Below, piece after piece: positions 22,700 through 33,737 of a stretch of 64,000 nucleotides of DNA (the stretch's first letter is position 1; each line of letters starts with the position of its first letter). This DNA is from Aspidiotus rigidus. Its lineage: Eukaryota > Arthropoda > Insecta > Hemiptera > Diaspididae. The DNA is taken from assembly GCA_035079385.1 (NCBI GenBank), contig JAVHKY010000012.1:3702501-3766500 (forward strand), in the 5' to 3' direction. The notes below the pieces were generated by a model. It made no database searches. It saw only the letters and a list, made by a program, of their open reading frames with translations, and had not been told where the DNA came from. Position numbers and translations under genes: made by a program.

Positions 22700-23870
22700 A
22701 AGATTGCCGAGTTAAGAAAAGAGTGCAATTGTCAGCGCCGGATACACCAGCGTAGTAGAGGCTGCCAAAGGGGCGCGGGCGGTTGCACCTGAATACCAGC
22801 TGATTTGTAAAAGGCTGAAGAAGGCCACCAAAGACAGCAAGAGTGCTGCATGGCAAGAGTTGTGTGAGATGGCAGAGGACGACCCGTTTGGAAAGCCTTA
22901 TGAGATAGTGCTGAAGAAGCTAAAGGGCCTCTTAGCAATGAGCTGAATGGAGCCGAATGTTGAGGGTCAAATCATTGATGGCATGTTTTCACAGCAGCCA
23001 CGACCAATGGTAATGCTACCAATAGTAGAAGAGGATGGTATATCCCTCCTAGGTGCTGAGGAGGTTGATGCAGCAGTCAATAGACTGCTTGGCAAGTATT
23101 GGAAGGCTCCAGGCCCGGGCTATAGCGCCATACATTCAGTTGACCCAGCACTGCTTATTGATACATTCAATGCGGCAATTTCTAAGGGACTGTTCCCTGT
23201 GCGATGGAAGAAAGCCAGGCTTGCGTTGATTGATAAGAAGGATAAACTACCTGGTCTACCATCCTCTCATCGCCCACTTTGTCTGCTGGACAATGTTGGG
23301 AAACTTATAGAAAAAGTGATAGCCAATCGACTGGAGAGCTGTCTGAAGGAAGAGATAGAATCGGTTTTCAAGCTGGACGCTGCACATCAGATGCTGGTAT
23401 CCGGCTGAATGGGATAGCCGAGTCAGCGATTGCTATGCGTCAGTTTTGCGCAACCGTCAGCCTCGACATAAGAAATGCGTTCAATTCGATTCCGTGGGAG
23501 AGGATATTGGAAGCTCTTGTGGACGCAGGAGGGCCCGCATACCTGCTCAGGATGATCAGCAGCTATCTTAGCTAATCGTGAAATCCAAACAGAGACGTCT
23601 GTTGGTAAATAAAGCGCCCTGTTACTTGTGGGGTGCCGCAGGGGTCGGTCCTCGGGGCGCTGTTGTAGTGCGTTGCATTCAAGGGGATATTCAAGGTGAG
23701 CTGCCACCGGGGATTGAGCTTAGCTGCTATGCGGATGACACCCTGGTGGTCTTCACTGCCGAAACGACTGTATCGGTGGAGAGACCGGGCTCTAGAGGTA
23801 GTGACGCGTTGGATCGAGTCGGCTGGACTCGAATTTGCAGCTGATAAGACGGAGGCCATTTTCAGAGTGA
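22700..23870 (+). pseudogene. R1-like LINE ORF2 fragment (RT)
   Basis: From about 22737 the frame reads a linker with KRLKKATKDSKSAAWQELC and DDPFGKPYEIVLKK, the block that precedes RT in R1-clade elements. After one in-frame TGA (22944-22946) it continues with AAVNRLLGKYWKAPGPG, KGLFPVRWKKARLALIDKK and HRPLCLLDNVGKLIEKVIAN. A frameshift near 23360 moves to IGFQAGRCTSD and SLDIRNAFNSIPW (palm motif A). Further breaks separate GVPQGSVLGALL and CYADDTLVV (catalytic YADD, about 23725-23750). The copy ends near SAGLEFAADKTEAIF. Endonuclease, ORF1 and poly-A are absent, so it is truncated at both ends. GC content is higher than in neighbouring DNA. Confidence 0.88.
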
Positions 23871-25876
23871 AGTTTTTCGAGCGTGATAGTCACAATTTTT
23901 TCAGGTTTACACGTAAGCCAAAGACGTGTTCCACATAAAAAAAAAAGAAGAGATAAGGTTGAGAAAAAAAAAGGTTCTTTCGCCGGCCTACACCCTCGCA
24001 GAAGGGGCATCTTCTTTTCACGCGCCATGTATGACTGATTTCTTCTGTGGCGATGTAGATTCTCATGCCGATAGTCGTAAGTGCCCTTAGCACCTCTGTG
24101 CACGAGAGTCTAATTGAAACTGTACTTAAAACCAACGTGCACTAGCTCTCCCACGGGGGCAGTATTGAAAAATTGAAAGGGTGCTCAGAGGAGAGGCTCT
24201 CAAATTCTTCCGACCCTTGAAATCAAATGTGGGACCATGAGCATAGAGCAAGTGACCTCTCTGACAGCCACGCTCCACAAGGATGTCTAATTTTGTATGG
24301 ATGGGTGCTCAAAGTCTCCTCAGTTTTCCATAATACATTATTGGCTGCTGGATTCTAACTCATTCCCTGCACGGATCAGGCACCACTTGCCTTTTATTCA
24401 GACACTGATCTACAAAATAGCATCCAGATTTGGTCAAATGGACCATTTTGCTATTCGTCTTTGACACAGTGCTTCCATTGATAGTTGTTGTAGAACTCGT
24501 TTAGATATAGCAGCTGAAAGTAAGAGAACGCACAGCATTTCTTAAAGCATAGTCAACCGTATTGTTTTTTGGAATATCTGAAAAATCGAACCGGATATTT
24601 GACCAAAAAAAAAAGAAATCAGAAAAGAGATAGGGAGTTTTGTTCGAGGATTCTAGAAGATGAAACTCAAAGAAAGTATCACAGAGGAATTGGGCTGTAA
24701 ATACAAGTTAGCAGTTTGAATGAGAAATTGGTTCCTAGGGAGGTAGCAGTGACTTTATACGAGCTTTTAGCAATGCAAATACATGCACTTCAAAAGTTCT
24801 TGAGTTTTTCGACGCAATATTAGAGTTCTGAGCTACTTTCATAAATTTTAGACCCGTCTTTCGCAAAATTTCAAACTTTAAGAAATTCTTGCATCTTAAA
24901 ATGAAATAATTCAACCATTGTAAGTACTTTTATCAGGGGTTCGTGAGAAAATGTTATGAGCTACTTTTTCAATCAAACACGATAGAAATAATAATTCATA
25001 AAAAAAAAACTTTCGAAGTGTTACGGATTTTACGCGCTCACACCCATCTCCATTTTTTATACTATGAGAATTCGAGCGTTGAATTTTGGACGTTTACTTG
25101 GAGTAGTTCTGACGTTTTAAGGAAAATTAGAAGGAATATTTATCGTCTATTGGTTTTTAAAGCTAGAACTCATCGGGTTGAATAAAGCGAGGCTAAAATA
25201 AAAGTAGCGCACATCTCCATCGTCATTGTGATCCATCGATTACCATTTCGGCAACTCCTTCTATGAGACTATACTATTTTGTGAAACTTCGAAAAAGAAA
25301 TTTGTCATTTTCTCAAAGGAAACTAAAATTAGGCTGTTCTACAGCCAAAGACTCATTTTTCATGTTCGGACACCTATTTGAGAAACGGAACAAAACGAAC
25401 GTACAAAAACATTTCTCATAGATCAAGTCGTGTCGACAATGTTTTCTTCGTCGAATCGTATATTTTCTTTCTTCATAAACTTATATCGCGTTCCGACGCG
25501 TTGTTCCATTCTACGTGACGCGCAAATAATTTTCTAACAAATTTCCATTCGCGATTAAAAAATTCAATTAATCTTAGTTTTTAAGAGTAAGTATGTATAT
25601 AGATTGGGAGTGAACATTAAATCAGCTTAAATCAATTTTACACTGGGCAATCTTCTCAATCAAATAACCTGTCATTTCGAATAAGAACTATATTTTTTAG
25701 TCTGCGTCGCCTTTATCTCTCCGTCGCTTTAATTCTGTGGGATGATTTGAGAAATATTATTTTTATCATCATTTCTTCTAATTTAATATCGTTCGCGTCA
25801 AAATAAATTTACGTTACGTAATCTAAATGAAATTTCTTCGACGCGTTTGTAATTTGTGATTGTTTCTTCTTTTCAG
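23871..25876. other. Repeat-derived sequence, no gene recognised
   Basis: Contains one copy of the dispersed repeat described at 24325-24530. The remainder, up to the receptor exon, is AT-rich and presumably intron or intergenic. I searched by eye for TM1-TM5 exons of the receptor (for example a DRY-type block near a splice donor) and found none I trust. Confidence 0.45.
24325..24530 (+). repeat. Dispersed repeat, copy 1
   Basis: Shares GGCTGCTG, CTTTTATT, CATCCAGA, TCAAATGGACCAT and TTCGTCTTTGACNNAGTNCT with 26570-26750 in the same orientation. Both end near GTAGAACTC(G/A)TT. Element class unknown. Confidence 0.75.
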
Positions 25877-25977
25877 GTCATCAAGATGCTAGTCATAGTG
25901 GTTGCACTATTTGCTCTTTGTTGGCTACCTCTGCAAACTTACAACATATTGCAAGGATGGTTTCCAGAAATTAACAC
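25877..25977 (+). CDS. Neuropeptide GPCR (RYamide/NPY-type receptor), TM6 exon
   Basis: The exon is bounded by TTCTTTTCAG at its 5' end and GTAAGT at its 3' end, and is 101 nt long (33 codons plus 2 nt). It encodes VIKMLVIVVALFALCWLPLQ followed by TYNILQGWFPEIN. This is the cytoplasmic start of TM6, the whole helix with the rhodopsin-family FxxCWLP signature, and the beginning of extracellular loop 3. In class A peptide receptors this helix moves on activation to couple the G protein. The sequence is most like insect RYamide/NPY-like receptors from memory of the family, but tachykinin-like receptors are an alternative. The exon starts in phase 0, so upstream exons (TM1-TM5) must exist; I did not find them in the window. 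It joins in frame to 31894-31984. Confidence 0.85.
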
Positions 25978-26569
25978 GTAAGTTTGACGTACAGGAAACA
26001 ATGAAATGATGATAATGAAAATCATTAACTCACTTCTTCTCTCGCCACCGAGAAAACTTTTCACAATACGGAAACTCGGAATTAAGGAAAATGAAGATTA
26101 TCTTTCTCTCAAGTTTTATCCATAAAAACTATATTATTTTTCTCTCGCTCGCGTAAAACAATTCCCCTCTCAAGTTTGTCAACAAAGCTCCCATGAGTTT
26201 TACAAAAATATCGTGTCTCGAGGCAAGCAAGTAATTTAATATTTCAAGAAATGACGGTTAAAGTCTCATTTTTATTTCAAACTTGGACTGAAATTAAAAA
26301 TGGACAAGAAAATACATTCCACCCTGGTAATAAGCCATTCGTTACTCGTTATTTTGTCATTTGAATGTAGTAAAAATTGATTTTTGGAGCAATAAATTCA
26401 TTAAGGCTATAACACCCTCGAAGCCATGTCTGACTGAAATTCCAAAGAGAGGAAGCCTTCAGCTCAAACGCACAACTCTCGACCTCAAGGAAGGGTTCCC
26501 CCAGGTCTAGCGCCACTATTATGAATGACTTTTGCGCTTCGAGGCACTGAGGTTCAGGTTTCCATATAG

Positions 26570-26750
26570 CACATTATATTGGCTGCTGAATTCCAACCCA
26601 TTCTCGCGGATCAAACGAGGCCTGCCTTTTATTAAGACAATTACTAACAAGATAACATCCAGAATTGTTCAAATGGACCATCTGGCTTTTCGTCTTTGAC
26701 GTAGTACTCTGATTGACGGTTGATGTAGAACTCATTCAATTATATTTAAC
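26570..26750 (+). repeat. Dispersed repeat, copy 2
   Basis: Second copy of the repeat at 24325-24530, within the receptor intron. Immediately downstream a frame (26762-26974) starts with MGSEIKSAESELS and carries a polar, charged sequence; it might belong to the same mobile element but has no recognisable domain. Confidence 0.7.
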
Positions 26751-27119
26751 TGGGGAAAGAGATGGGAAGTGAAATCAAGAGTGCGGAAAGTGAACTGAGC
26801 ACTCATTACAATAAGGAGAAGAAGGCGTCGTTGAATACGACCGTCACTTCCGATTCCCAAAGTCAAACGATGAGGCTACCGTTTCGGCAGCCCCAAGAGC
26901 TTCTCTCTGGTTTGAGTACTCAGGAGAGGGAGGAACAAATTCTGAGACTACAAAGTACAATCGGCACTCATTGAGTATAAGCTCATCTTATAAGGGGTTG
27001 TGGGCATGGAGCCAGCAACATCATCAAGTCTCCTACGGTTGGAATACTCTTCCCAGCAACCCATCCAGAAAAGTATCCTCCAGAGAGAAGTATGAAGTGT
27101 TCCTCTGACCGATTCCACG

Positions 27120-28690
27120 TACAGTGTCAACTTTCTCTTTACCAAACGCCTCTTTGCGGATGACTTCAGTATCTCCCTGCTAACCTCTAACCGCAGACGA
27201 CCCGACAAAATCTTCAAATGCTTATCAAACCGTCGATACGCCTCTTCGCTCTCTGCTTCTGCAAAACTTCATATCACTATTCAATCCTTTGTCAATTTCC
27301 TTAATCTCACCTTCGACATTAAAACCTCCTGGATATCGTAAAAGCAAAATGCCTGAATTTCTTGAACGTCCTCAAATACTTAATTCACTCCCGCACCGGC
27401 TGTGACAGCAAATTTTCCCTCCAACTCCACAATATAGTTTCTAATCTGTTCCCTACTCGACTACGGTTCTTCAATTTACACTCAACAACTTTAAAATTAC
27501 TGAATTGAATTCAATCTTTTGGGCTTCGACTGGTCCTTAACGCATTACACACTTCCCTTCAAGTGAGCCTATGCACTGAGTGAGGCAGGTGTACCTCCTC
27601 TTCGTTGCCGTCACTGCTAACATTCTGGTCTAAAAAGCCCGATACCCAAATCTTCCCATCATTATAAATGCTCTCAACCAATGTAATTCATCCCCTTTGA
27701 CACTTCAATCCCTTCTAGGCACTCATCTCAAACTTGGGCCCTTACTGCCTACTTTTTCATCCACTCCCTCTCGGCTGAACCTCCTCTATTCTCAACATCC
27801 GTCTCGACCTTGCCGAAATTCCCACGACATAATAATGAACAGAACATTACCAAAATCATTTCTTCAGGATTTCCCTCCCATATTCTCTGCTATGTGAATG
27901 GGTCCAAATCAGACTTGAAACCAGATATGAAGTTTTCATCCAGGGTAACACCTTCTCTCTCCTTATAAGAAACTGTCCTTCCATATTCACCACCAAATTT
28001 ACTACTACATCCACCTGCATCTCCCTTTTCACCCACTTCTCTTTCTTTTACCTGATTTCATCCTTATTGCTATCCAAGAATCCTCATTCTCATATTTGTA
28101 GAATCGACAGTTCTTCTTTATTCGCCATCTCTTTTCCATGGATACCGGGACATATCGACTTTAGGGAACATAACGCAGTGAACCTCGTATGATCTGCTCT
28201 CTCATCTTCTCTTCCTAGAACGATTTCTGGTCCTCCTCATCTTTCAATAAGCTTCAAGGTATTAAAAAGCTTCGATTTCTTATGGATCCCGGGACACATC
28301 AACCTTAAGAAAAATGATGCAGTGAACCTTATCGCAAAGTAGCTCACTTTCTATGACTGAATCTTCCCTTTCCCTTCGTACAATCTCAAATTCTATAACT
28401 ACTCTCTCATCTTGTCTTCCTGGGATGATTCCTGGTCCTGCTTGTCTTCTATAAGTCCCAACGTATTAAAAAAGATCCAATTCCTTAGTCTACTTCAAAC
28501 TGCTCTCCTCCACGAGAAAATGTTATCCTAGCCTTCTTCAGGATAGGCCATACCAGTACCATCCACTCTTCTCTCTTTTCACGCCTCTGCCTACCTCCGT
28601 ACCTAGGTATACTGCGATGCTGACAATCTACCCATGCAATTCGTCTTCTTCTTTTGCTGGAAACTTCCAGCTTCACCATTCCATATAATC
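27120..28690 (+). pseudogene. Decayed jockey-like LINE: RT tail and RNase H
   Basis: The + strand gives RLFADDFSISLLT at about 27148-27186, the catalytic RT block, then degenerate sequence with GLRLVLNALHTSLQV near 27530-27570, typical of the RT-RNase H connector. The RNase H block PWIPGHIDFREHNAVN at 28136-28185 is repeated as LWIPGHINLKKNDAVNLIAK at 28284-28340, so about 140 bp carrying the last active-site motif is duplicated within the element. The C-terminal FRIGHTSTIHSSLFSRLCLP follows at about 28540-28590. There are many frameshifts and stops and no intact product. It lies in the receptor's intron in sense orientation. Confidence 0.75.
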
Positions 28691-29919
28691 TCCCTCTGAA
28701 ACAACGATGAAAAAATCATTAGGATCATGACTTATTTCCGATCCACTGTCTGATTCATAGTCATATATATTGTCTCTATCTTCCCACTCCGAACCCACAA
28801 CCCCATGTGAAATTGCAAGACTCGTCAATAAAAATCATGTACGAGTAAGTCACAATAATAAAATCAATGTAACTAAAAACAAAATAGGAGGAAGGAAAAA
28901 AAATTGACAGTTCAAGTGGAAATAGATACGGATTTGATTCTCGTTAGGGCTAAAAAATTCTCTCATTAGGAAAAGTTCCGCAAGTCCCTTCTCTAGATCT
29001 ATTAGTGAATTTTTCGAAGCCCCACTATTTTCTGCAAGCGTCCGGAGTTTGATTTTTTTTTTTAATTAGTTTGTCTTCTATAAGGATTCAAAGCTTGCAA
29101 ATTTTCATATTCTAATTACTGAGACTATCGACAGAATTTTTGGAATCTCACTACTTGTGCCTGTAGCTAAAAAGTAGAAGTCTCCATTCTACTTCTAGCG
29201 TTTCATTAGGTTTTAATTTGTATGAATTCTGTAGTGTATGGAAAATCTTTTATTGACCATAAAAGTAGGAGGAGGGAATAAAATACTCTTCAATATTCTC
29301 TGTCGGTAAAATTCTTGGAATATAACTCGTTTTCTAAGGGAAGACTTAAGAACTCGTACTCGGTATACTAACAAGAATAGCTCAAAAAGCTTAGATGAAT
29401 CTGTCAGAAGTTTTGCTCTTGATGAATTTTTTCTATACCTAGTTTTCATATTTATAAATTCTATTGTGCTTGGAAAACTCACTTTTTATAAATCATAAAA
29501 AAAAAAAAAAAAAAAAAAAGGATGGAGTAAAACACGTTCTAATGCTCTGATCATTAGCAAAAACCGTTTCCCAAGGAAAACACATGAAATAAATACGTTG
29601 CAGACTAGCAGGAAGAGCCCAGAAGGCTTAGATGAATCTGCAAGATGTTTTCCTCTTGATGAAATTTCTTCATTGTTTCCGTTAAAATTCCTCGAGGAAA
29701 AAAATTGCGACTTTAAAGGAAGGTCACATCAATAAGGTAAATAATAATGATAGTATGATAAAGTCAACGACGGAAGGACACTTTAGATATCTTTGAGAAA
29801 AACACTCTAGACACTTATATCTCATCATTTAGTTAGACAGATATTTCCAACTCAAAATAGGTTTATTTCCTGTCTAGATATTTGACTCAAAATAAGTACG
29901 AGGAAAAACAAAAAAAAAA

Positions 29920-30090
29920 ATATATATGTGATGCGCTCTGCGATATTGGGTATTAAGTCGGAAAAATGAGTCGACTTGGAAATGGTCTTAAAATGTTCCT
30001 CTGAGTCAGAAAAACATTTTAAGACCATTTCCAAGTCGACTCACTTTTCCGACTTAATACCCAATATCGCAGAGCGCATCACATATATAT
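29920..30090. repeat. Near-perfect 78-bp-arm hairpin in the receptor intron
   Basis: 29920-29997 and 30013-30090 are inverted copies with a single mismatch (ATGAGTCGAC versus GTGAGTCGAC), separated by a 15-base loop. The outer ends are (AT)n, so a TA-type target duplication cannot be distinguished from the repeat itself. It could be a very young palindromic MITE or a hairpin-RNA precursor; it would be transcribed with the receptor pre-mRNA. Confidence 0.95.
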
Positions 30091-31893
30091 ATATTGAGAT
30101 AATACTTGACTAAATTACCTAATTAAGAATTCAATGTGTTCAAACGAAATTCTTACCTATGTTTCCAGCAAAATTATGCGGAAGGAGAATATTATGATGA
30201 TACCCATCGTAAAATTAAAATTCAAAATCCGTCAGCAAAAATCGATTTGGTTCTCTCGTCTGCAATCCTTACATGAAATGTTATTTTTTTGCGTGCGCGT
30301 CTACCACGGAAGGTCATCATTGGTTGTTCGGATTTTTTCAAAAAACACTCGAACACTTTCATCCTCGAGTACTGGTCCCATTCTGATTCATTTATTTCTG
30401 ACATATTGAATCAGTCGTCAATATTCAATAATAACATAATTCATTATGGCTATTCTGATTTTTCATGAACTAGAAAAAATGTAAAAAATGAAGTAATAGG
30501 TAAATTAATTGAATAAATCATTTAGCCTATAACTGTGAAAATTTTATGACAATATCTCACCGCGTAGATTACAATAATAATTGAATTTTCGATTATACCA
30601 ACAATACCTACATTGGTTATAATTTTTCTATTCTGATTTTTTTTTTTTTTTTTTTAAATTATATTTCATTATACCGTACCAGTGTTTTTATTAGGTATAT
30701 CATCTTGATACAAACGGTGATATAATCCAGGGAATTTCGTTCAACGTGTATCGAATAATACAAACAATTTGCAGGAGTGTCTTGAATATTCGTAGATTAC
30801 CTACCACCTACAAAAGCAAAAGAAAAAATTGTAGAAGAATTATTCGATCTGGAAGTTGAGAATACTATTTTATGGTAACGACGGATTTCACATCGTGATT
30901 TCTTAATCAAAAATAAAAAAGTAACTTTAGAAAAACTTGTTGACGCTGAAGTTTCTGAAATGGGGAAGAGAAATAATTTTATTTTGAACATTAATAATCT
31001 TCGTAATTCCATATCAATCTTCAGAGGTATTTATGTTCATTGTTCTTTGTGTTAGGTATATAGAAGTAATTTTATTATTTATCCGTCGTACTACTGTTCT
31101 AATCTCTCTCCAAAAATAAGAAGAAAAAAAAAAAAAAAAAAAACCATACGGTAATAGCGAAAATATCGGACAACCCGTACACTAGAAGCGTGGACATTGT
31201 TATCATCAAAATAGCAAATAAAAGTATCAGGAACTTGTCAAGAAAGTACCGGTATACAATAAGTGGAAAAATTTTTTGGATACCGGTAATATAATAATAA
31301 AAGCACAGAAAAAAAAAAGTAATGATACATGTAGCCTATTGTTATAGGTACATAAAATGAAAAAATTTAAATCATACGACGTAATAACCTGTAAAGACAA
31401 AACTATAATTTGGCCCATTGTTTAGGCATGACATGACTTTAGATAGTGCGTATGGAAACTCAACAGAAACAATTCGCAGAGTATTAATTTGGTGATAATC
31501 GATCCTTACTCGTATATTCCTTCACCTCGACTGACCGATAATTGTACATAACATTGCCTTGGAGTAAATTTTAATTTTATTTCAAGAACTCCATCGTAAA
31601 ACGAATTATTGAAACAAACTCGATTTGATAGAGAAGAGCAGTTAGATACTTAGATAATACTTACAGTATACCTAGGTGCTGATAATTCGATCAACACATA
31701 TTTCCAATTTTTATTTCCATTATTCTTCACCTTCAGTAATGAAAAGTTGAATTTTTGAGCTCGAAACGTGGTCAAAACAAAAAATTCAATTTTACTGCAA
31801 TAAATGCATAATCTAGGCTATCTCGGGCTTCCTTTTCTGTTTTTTTTTTTATTAATTTTTTTTTTTTTTGGTCATTTTTATTTCTGTTTGCAG

Positions 31894-31984
31894 ATACAAA
31901 TACATCAATATTACTTACTTCTGTTTTGACTGGTTTGCAATGAGTAACAGTTGTTATAATCCTTTTATTTACGCGATTTATAAC
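31894..31984 (+). CDS. Neuropeptide GPCR, TM7 exon
   Basis: The acceptor is TTTCTGTTTGCAG and the donor GTGAGT; length is 91 nt, which with the 2 leftover bases of the previous exon returns to phase 0. It encodes YKYINITYFCFDWFAMSNSC followed by YNPFIYAIYN, i.e. TM7 with the NPxxY activation motif in the form NPFIY. The serine/asparagine/cysteine-rich helix start (AMSNSCYNP) is typical of insect NPY/RYamide-type receptors. Splicing to the next exon continues directly into helix 8. Confidence 0.87.
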
Positions 31985-32783
31985 GTGAGTATCCAATGAA
32001 AAACCTGCAATACAAGTACGGTAGATCATCATTAATTTTATATTAGTAAACCTATCTTCCTCATTCATGAGGGATAATTATCTAGAAATTAGATATGCCA
32101 TAATTTTTGGACCATCACTTGGATAATACAAGAGCTACACATCTTTTCAATAGAATGATGTTGATGCAAATCGACATTCAACTCGATCCCATTAGGTATT
32201 TCTAATGAAAATAAATTTGACAGTCCCATATTTGAGAAAAAAAAAAAAAACGAAATTCTTTTTTTTTACACAGATTAGGTCAAGTAAATGCTGACGTTAT
32301 TGAAAAGAAAAAAAAAAAAAATCACAATAATGATGTTTGTTTAATAATCTACAAAACACCTCTCCTATTATAAATATTAGTTCTTAGCTATATTATCAAC
32401 TGTAATAATTTTTATACAAATTTGTTCTCATGAATTCAAGTGAGGTAACATAGGCTAAGAGAAAAAAAAATAGGTATAATTATTACTATACATGGGGGTA
32501 AAGTGAGAATAAAAATTGCGATCTGAGCCGGAGGCATGTAGAGCTGCAATTTGCCCAGTCAGTGAACGTTCACGATACTCGCTTATTGTAAGATTTTTTT
32601 CTATAAATGATGTTAAACAAAATTCAATCATCGAATATTAGCTGATTTATTTTTCTCTAACACTTTTATCTTTTCTTTCGCCCTAATCCTTGAACAAGAT
32701 TGGCTAACTTGTTTTCTTTCACACTAATCGAGGAAAAAATTTTATTTCCTAAAAATTATTAATTATCCGATTAAATTTCACAG
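31985..32783 (+). other. Receptor intron, 0.8 kb
   Basis: GTGAGT to TTTCACAG. AT-rich with A- and T-runs near 32238-32330; no gene or element recognised inside. Confidence 0.8.
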
Positions 32784-32972
32784 GAAAAATTCAAAAGAGA
32801 GTTTCAAATGCGAATCAGTAAACTGAAGATACGAAAAGAAGATAACAGTATACGACCCGGTCTGAGCCTATTTTCGAGCGGAAGGTACGAATGGAAATAT
32901 AATTCAACAGCTAAAGATCTCTGCTTAACTCCTGGAAATGAGATTCTACTGAGAGAGAGTCCTTCATCTTGA
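32784..32972 (+). CDS. Neuropeptide GPCR, final exon (helix 8 and C-tail)
   Basis: The acceptor AAATTTCACAG is followed by 63 codons ending in TGA (32970-32972). It begins EKFKREFQMRISKLKIRKED, the amphipathic helix 8 region that follows NPxxY in peptide receptors. It continues with a polar tail containing several Ser/Thr (SLFSSGRYEW, NSTAKDLCLTPGN, LRESPSS) that could be phosphorylated. There is a single cysteine (DLC) but no obvious palmitoylation cluster. The tail is of ordinary length for this family. All phases are compatible from 25877 to this stop. Confidence 0.85.
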   Translation, partial: EKFKREFQMRISKLKIRKEDNSIRPGLSLFSSGRYEWKYNSTAKDLCLTPGNEILLRESPSS

Positions 32973-33458
32973 AATGATTTTCCTCTTTTTGAAAGTATTA
33001 AATAGAACCTCAATTCCAGTAAAAATCATCAGCACTCATGAAGATCAAATCTACCTACCTACTTCTCTATCATTTTACCAATTTTGAATTACCAGTGTAT
33101 TCGTAAGTACCTAGATGTAGAAATAATATTTTTAAGATGTTTTTAGATCTCAAGTTCCTTTTTTTTTTTTTTTTTTTTTTTTGTTTATTTTATTTCTGTA
33201 GGTGGTATAATTTAGTTAATGTGTGTCTTTCAAAACTCTATGAATGTAAATTATCTTAAATATCTACTTACTTAGCTGAACAGTTTGTTTCTTTTTTTTA
33301 TTAACGACATGAAACTACATCTCTATGTTGAAACCTATTGATATTGTTCTCCTTTATCTCTCATAGCACAAAGTTGTTTTGTTCGACCTTGTTCTTCGAT
33401 CTTATCAATTCTTTCAATTGTTAATACCGGTAATCATTCTCTGTTCAATGTTCATGTG

Positions 33459-33464
33459 AATAAA
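33459..33464 (+). promoter_or_regulatory. Candidate polyadenylation signal of the receptor gene
   Basis: An AATAAA hexamer about 490 bases after the receptor stop codon. Other AT-rich hexamers exist, so this is only a candidate. 32973-33735 otherwise holds a T-run (33161-33182) and no recognisable feature; it is presumably 3' UTR and intergenic DNA. Confidence 0.35.
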
Positions 33465-33737
33465 TTCATATACTTACCTAGATATTATAAAATCATACTT
33501 CTTAAATTAATTAACGGAAAATTGAGGGTAAACCACAGTTATATCATTTTCTGAATACGCACGCTAAATAATAGTAAAATTATATACTCGATGCAATCTG
33601 CTTATGAAAACGAAAAGCTGCTACCTATACAAGTTCATTATCTCGTTGGCCTATTATATTACTCCGATAAATTAGAGGAATTGAACTTCATCCAAATCCC
33701 AAAACTGAGTCAATGTATAGGAAGGTAGGTAATCATA

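Larger units (their letters stand above)
25978..31893 (+). other. Receptor intron, 5.9 kb, filled with repeats
   Basis: It begins GTAAGT and ends TTTGCAG. Contents include a dispersed repeat (26570-26750), an unassigned 70-codon frame (26762-26974), LINE debris (27120-28690), a long A-run (29498-29519), the near-perfect hairpin (29920-30090), poly-T/poly-A runs (30639-30656, 31123-31142), and otherwise AT-rich sequence. No other gene was recognised inside. Confidence 0.75.

Noticed and set aside
26762..26974. 70-codon ORF in the receptor intron as an alternative receptor exon
   Set aside because: No splice sites in phase and no transmembrane character; it lies next to a dispersed repeat.
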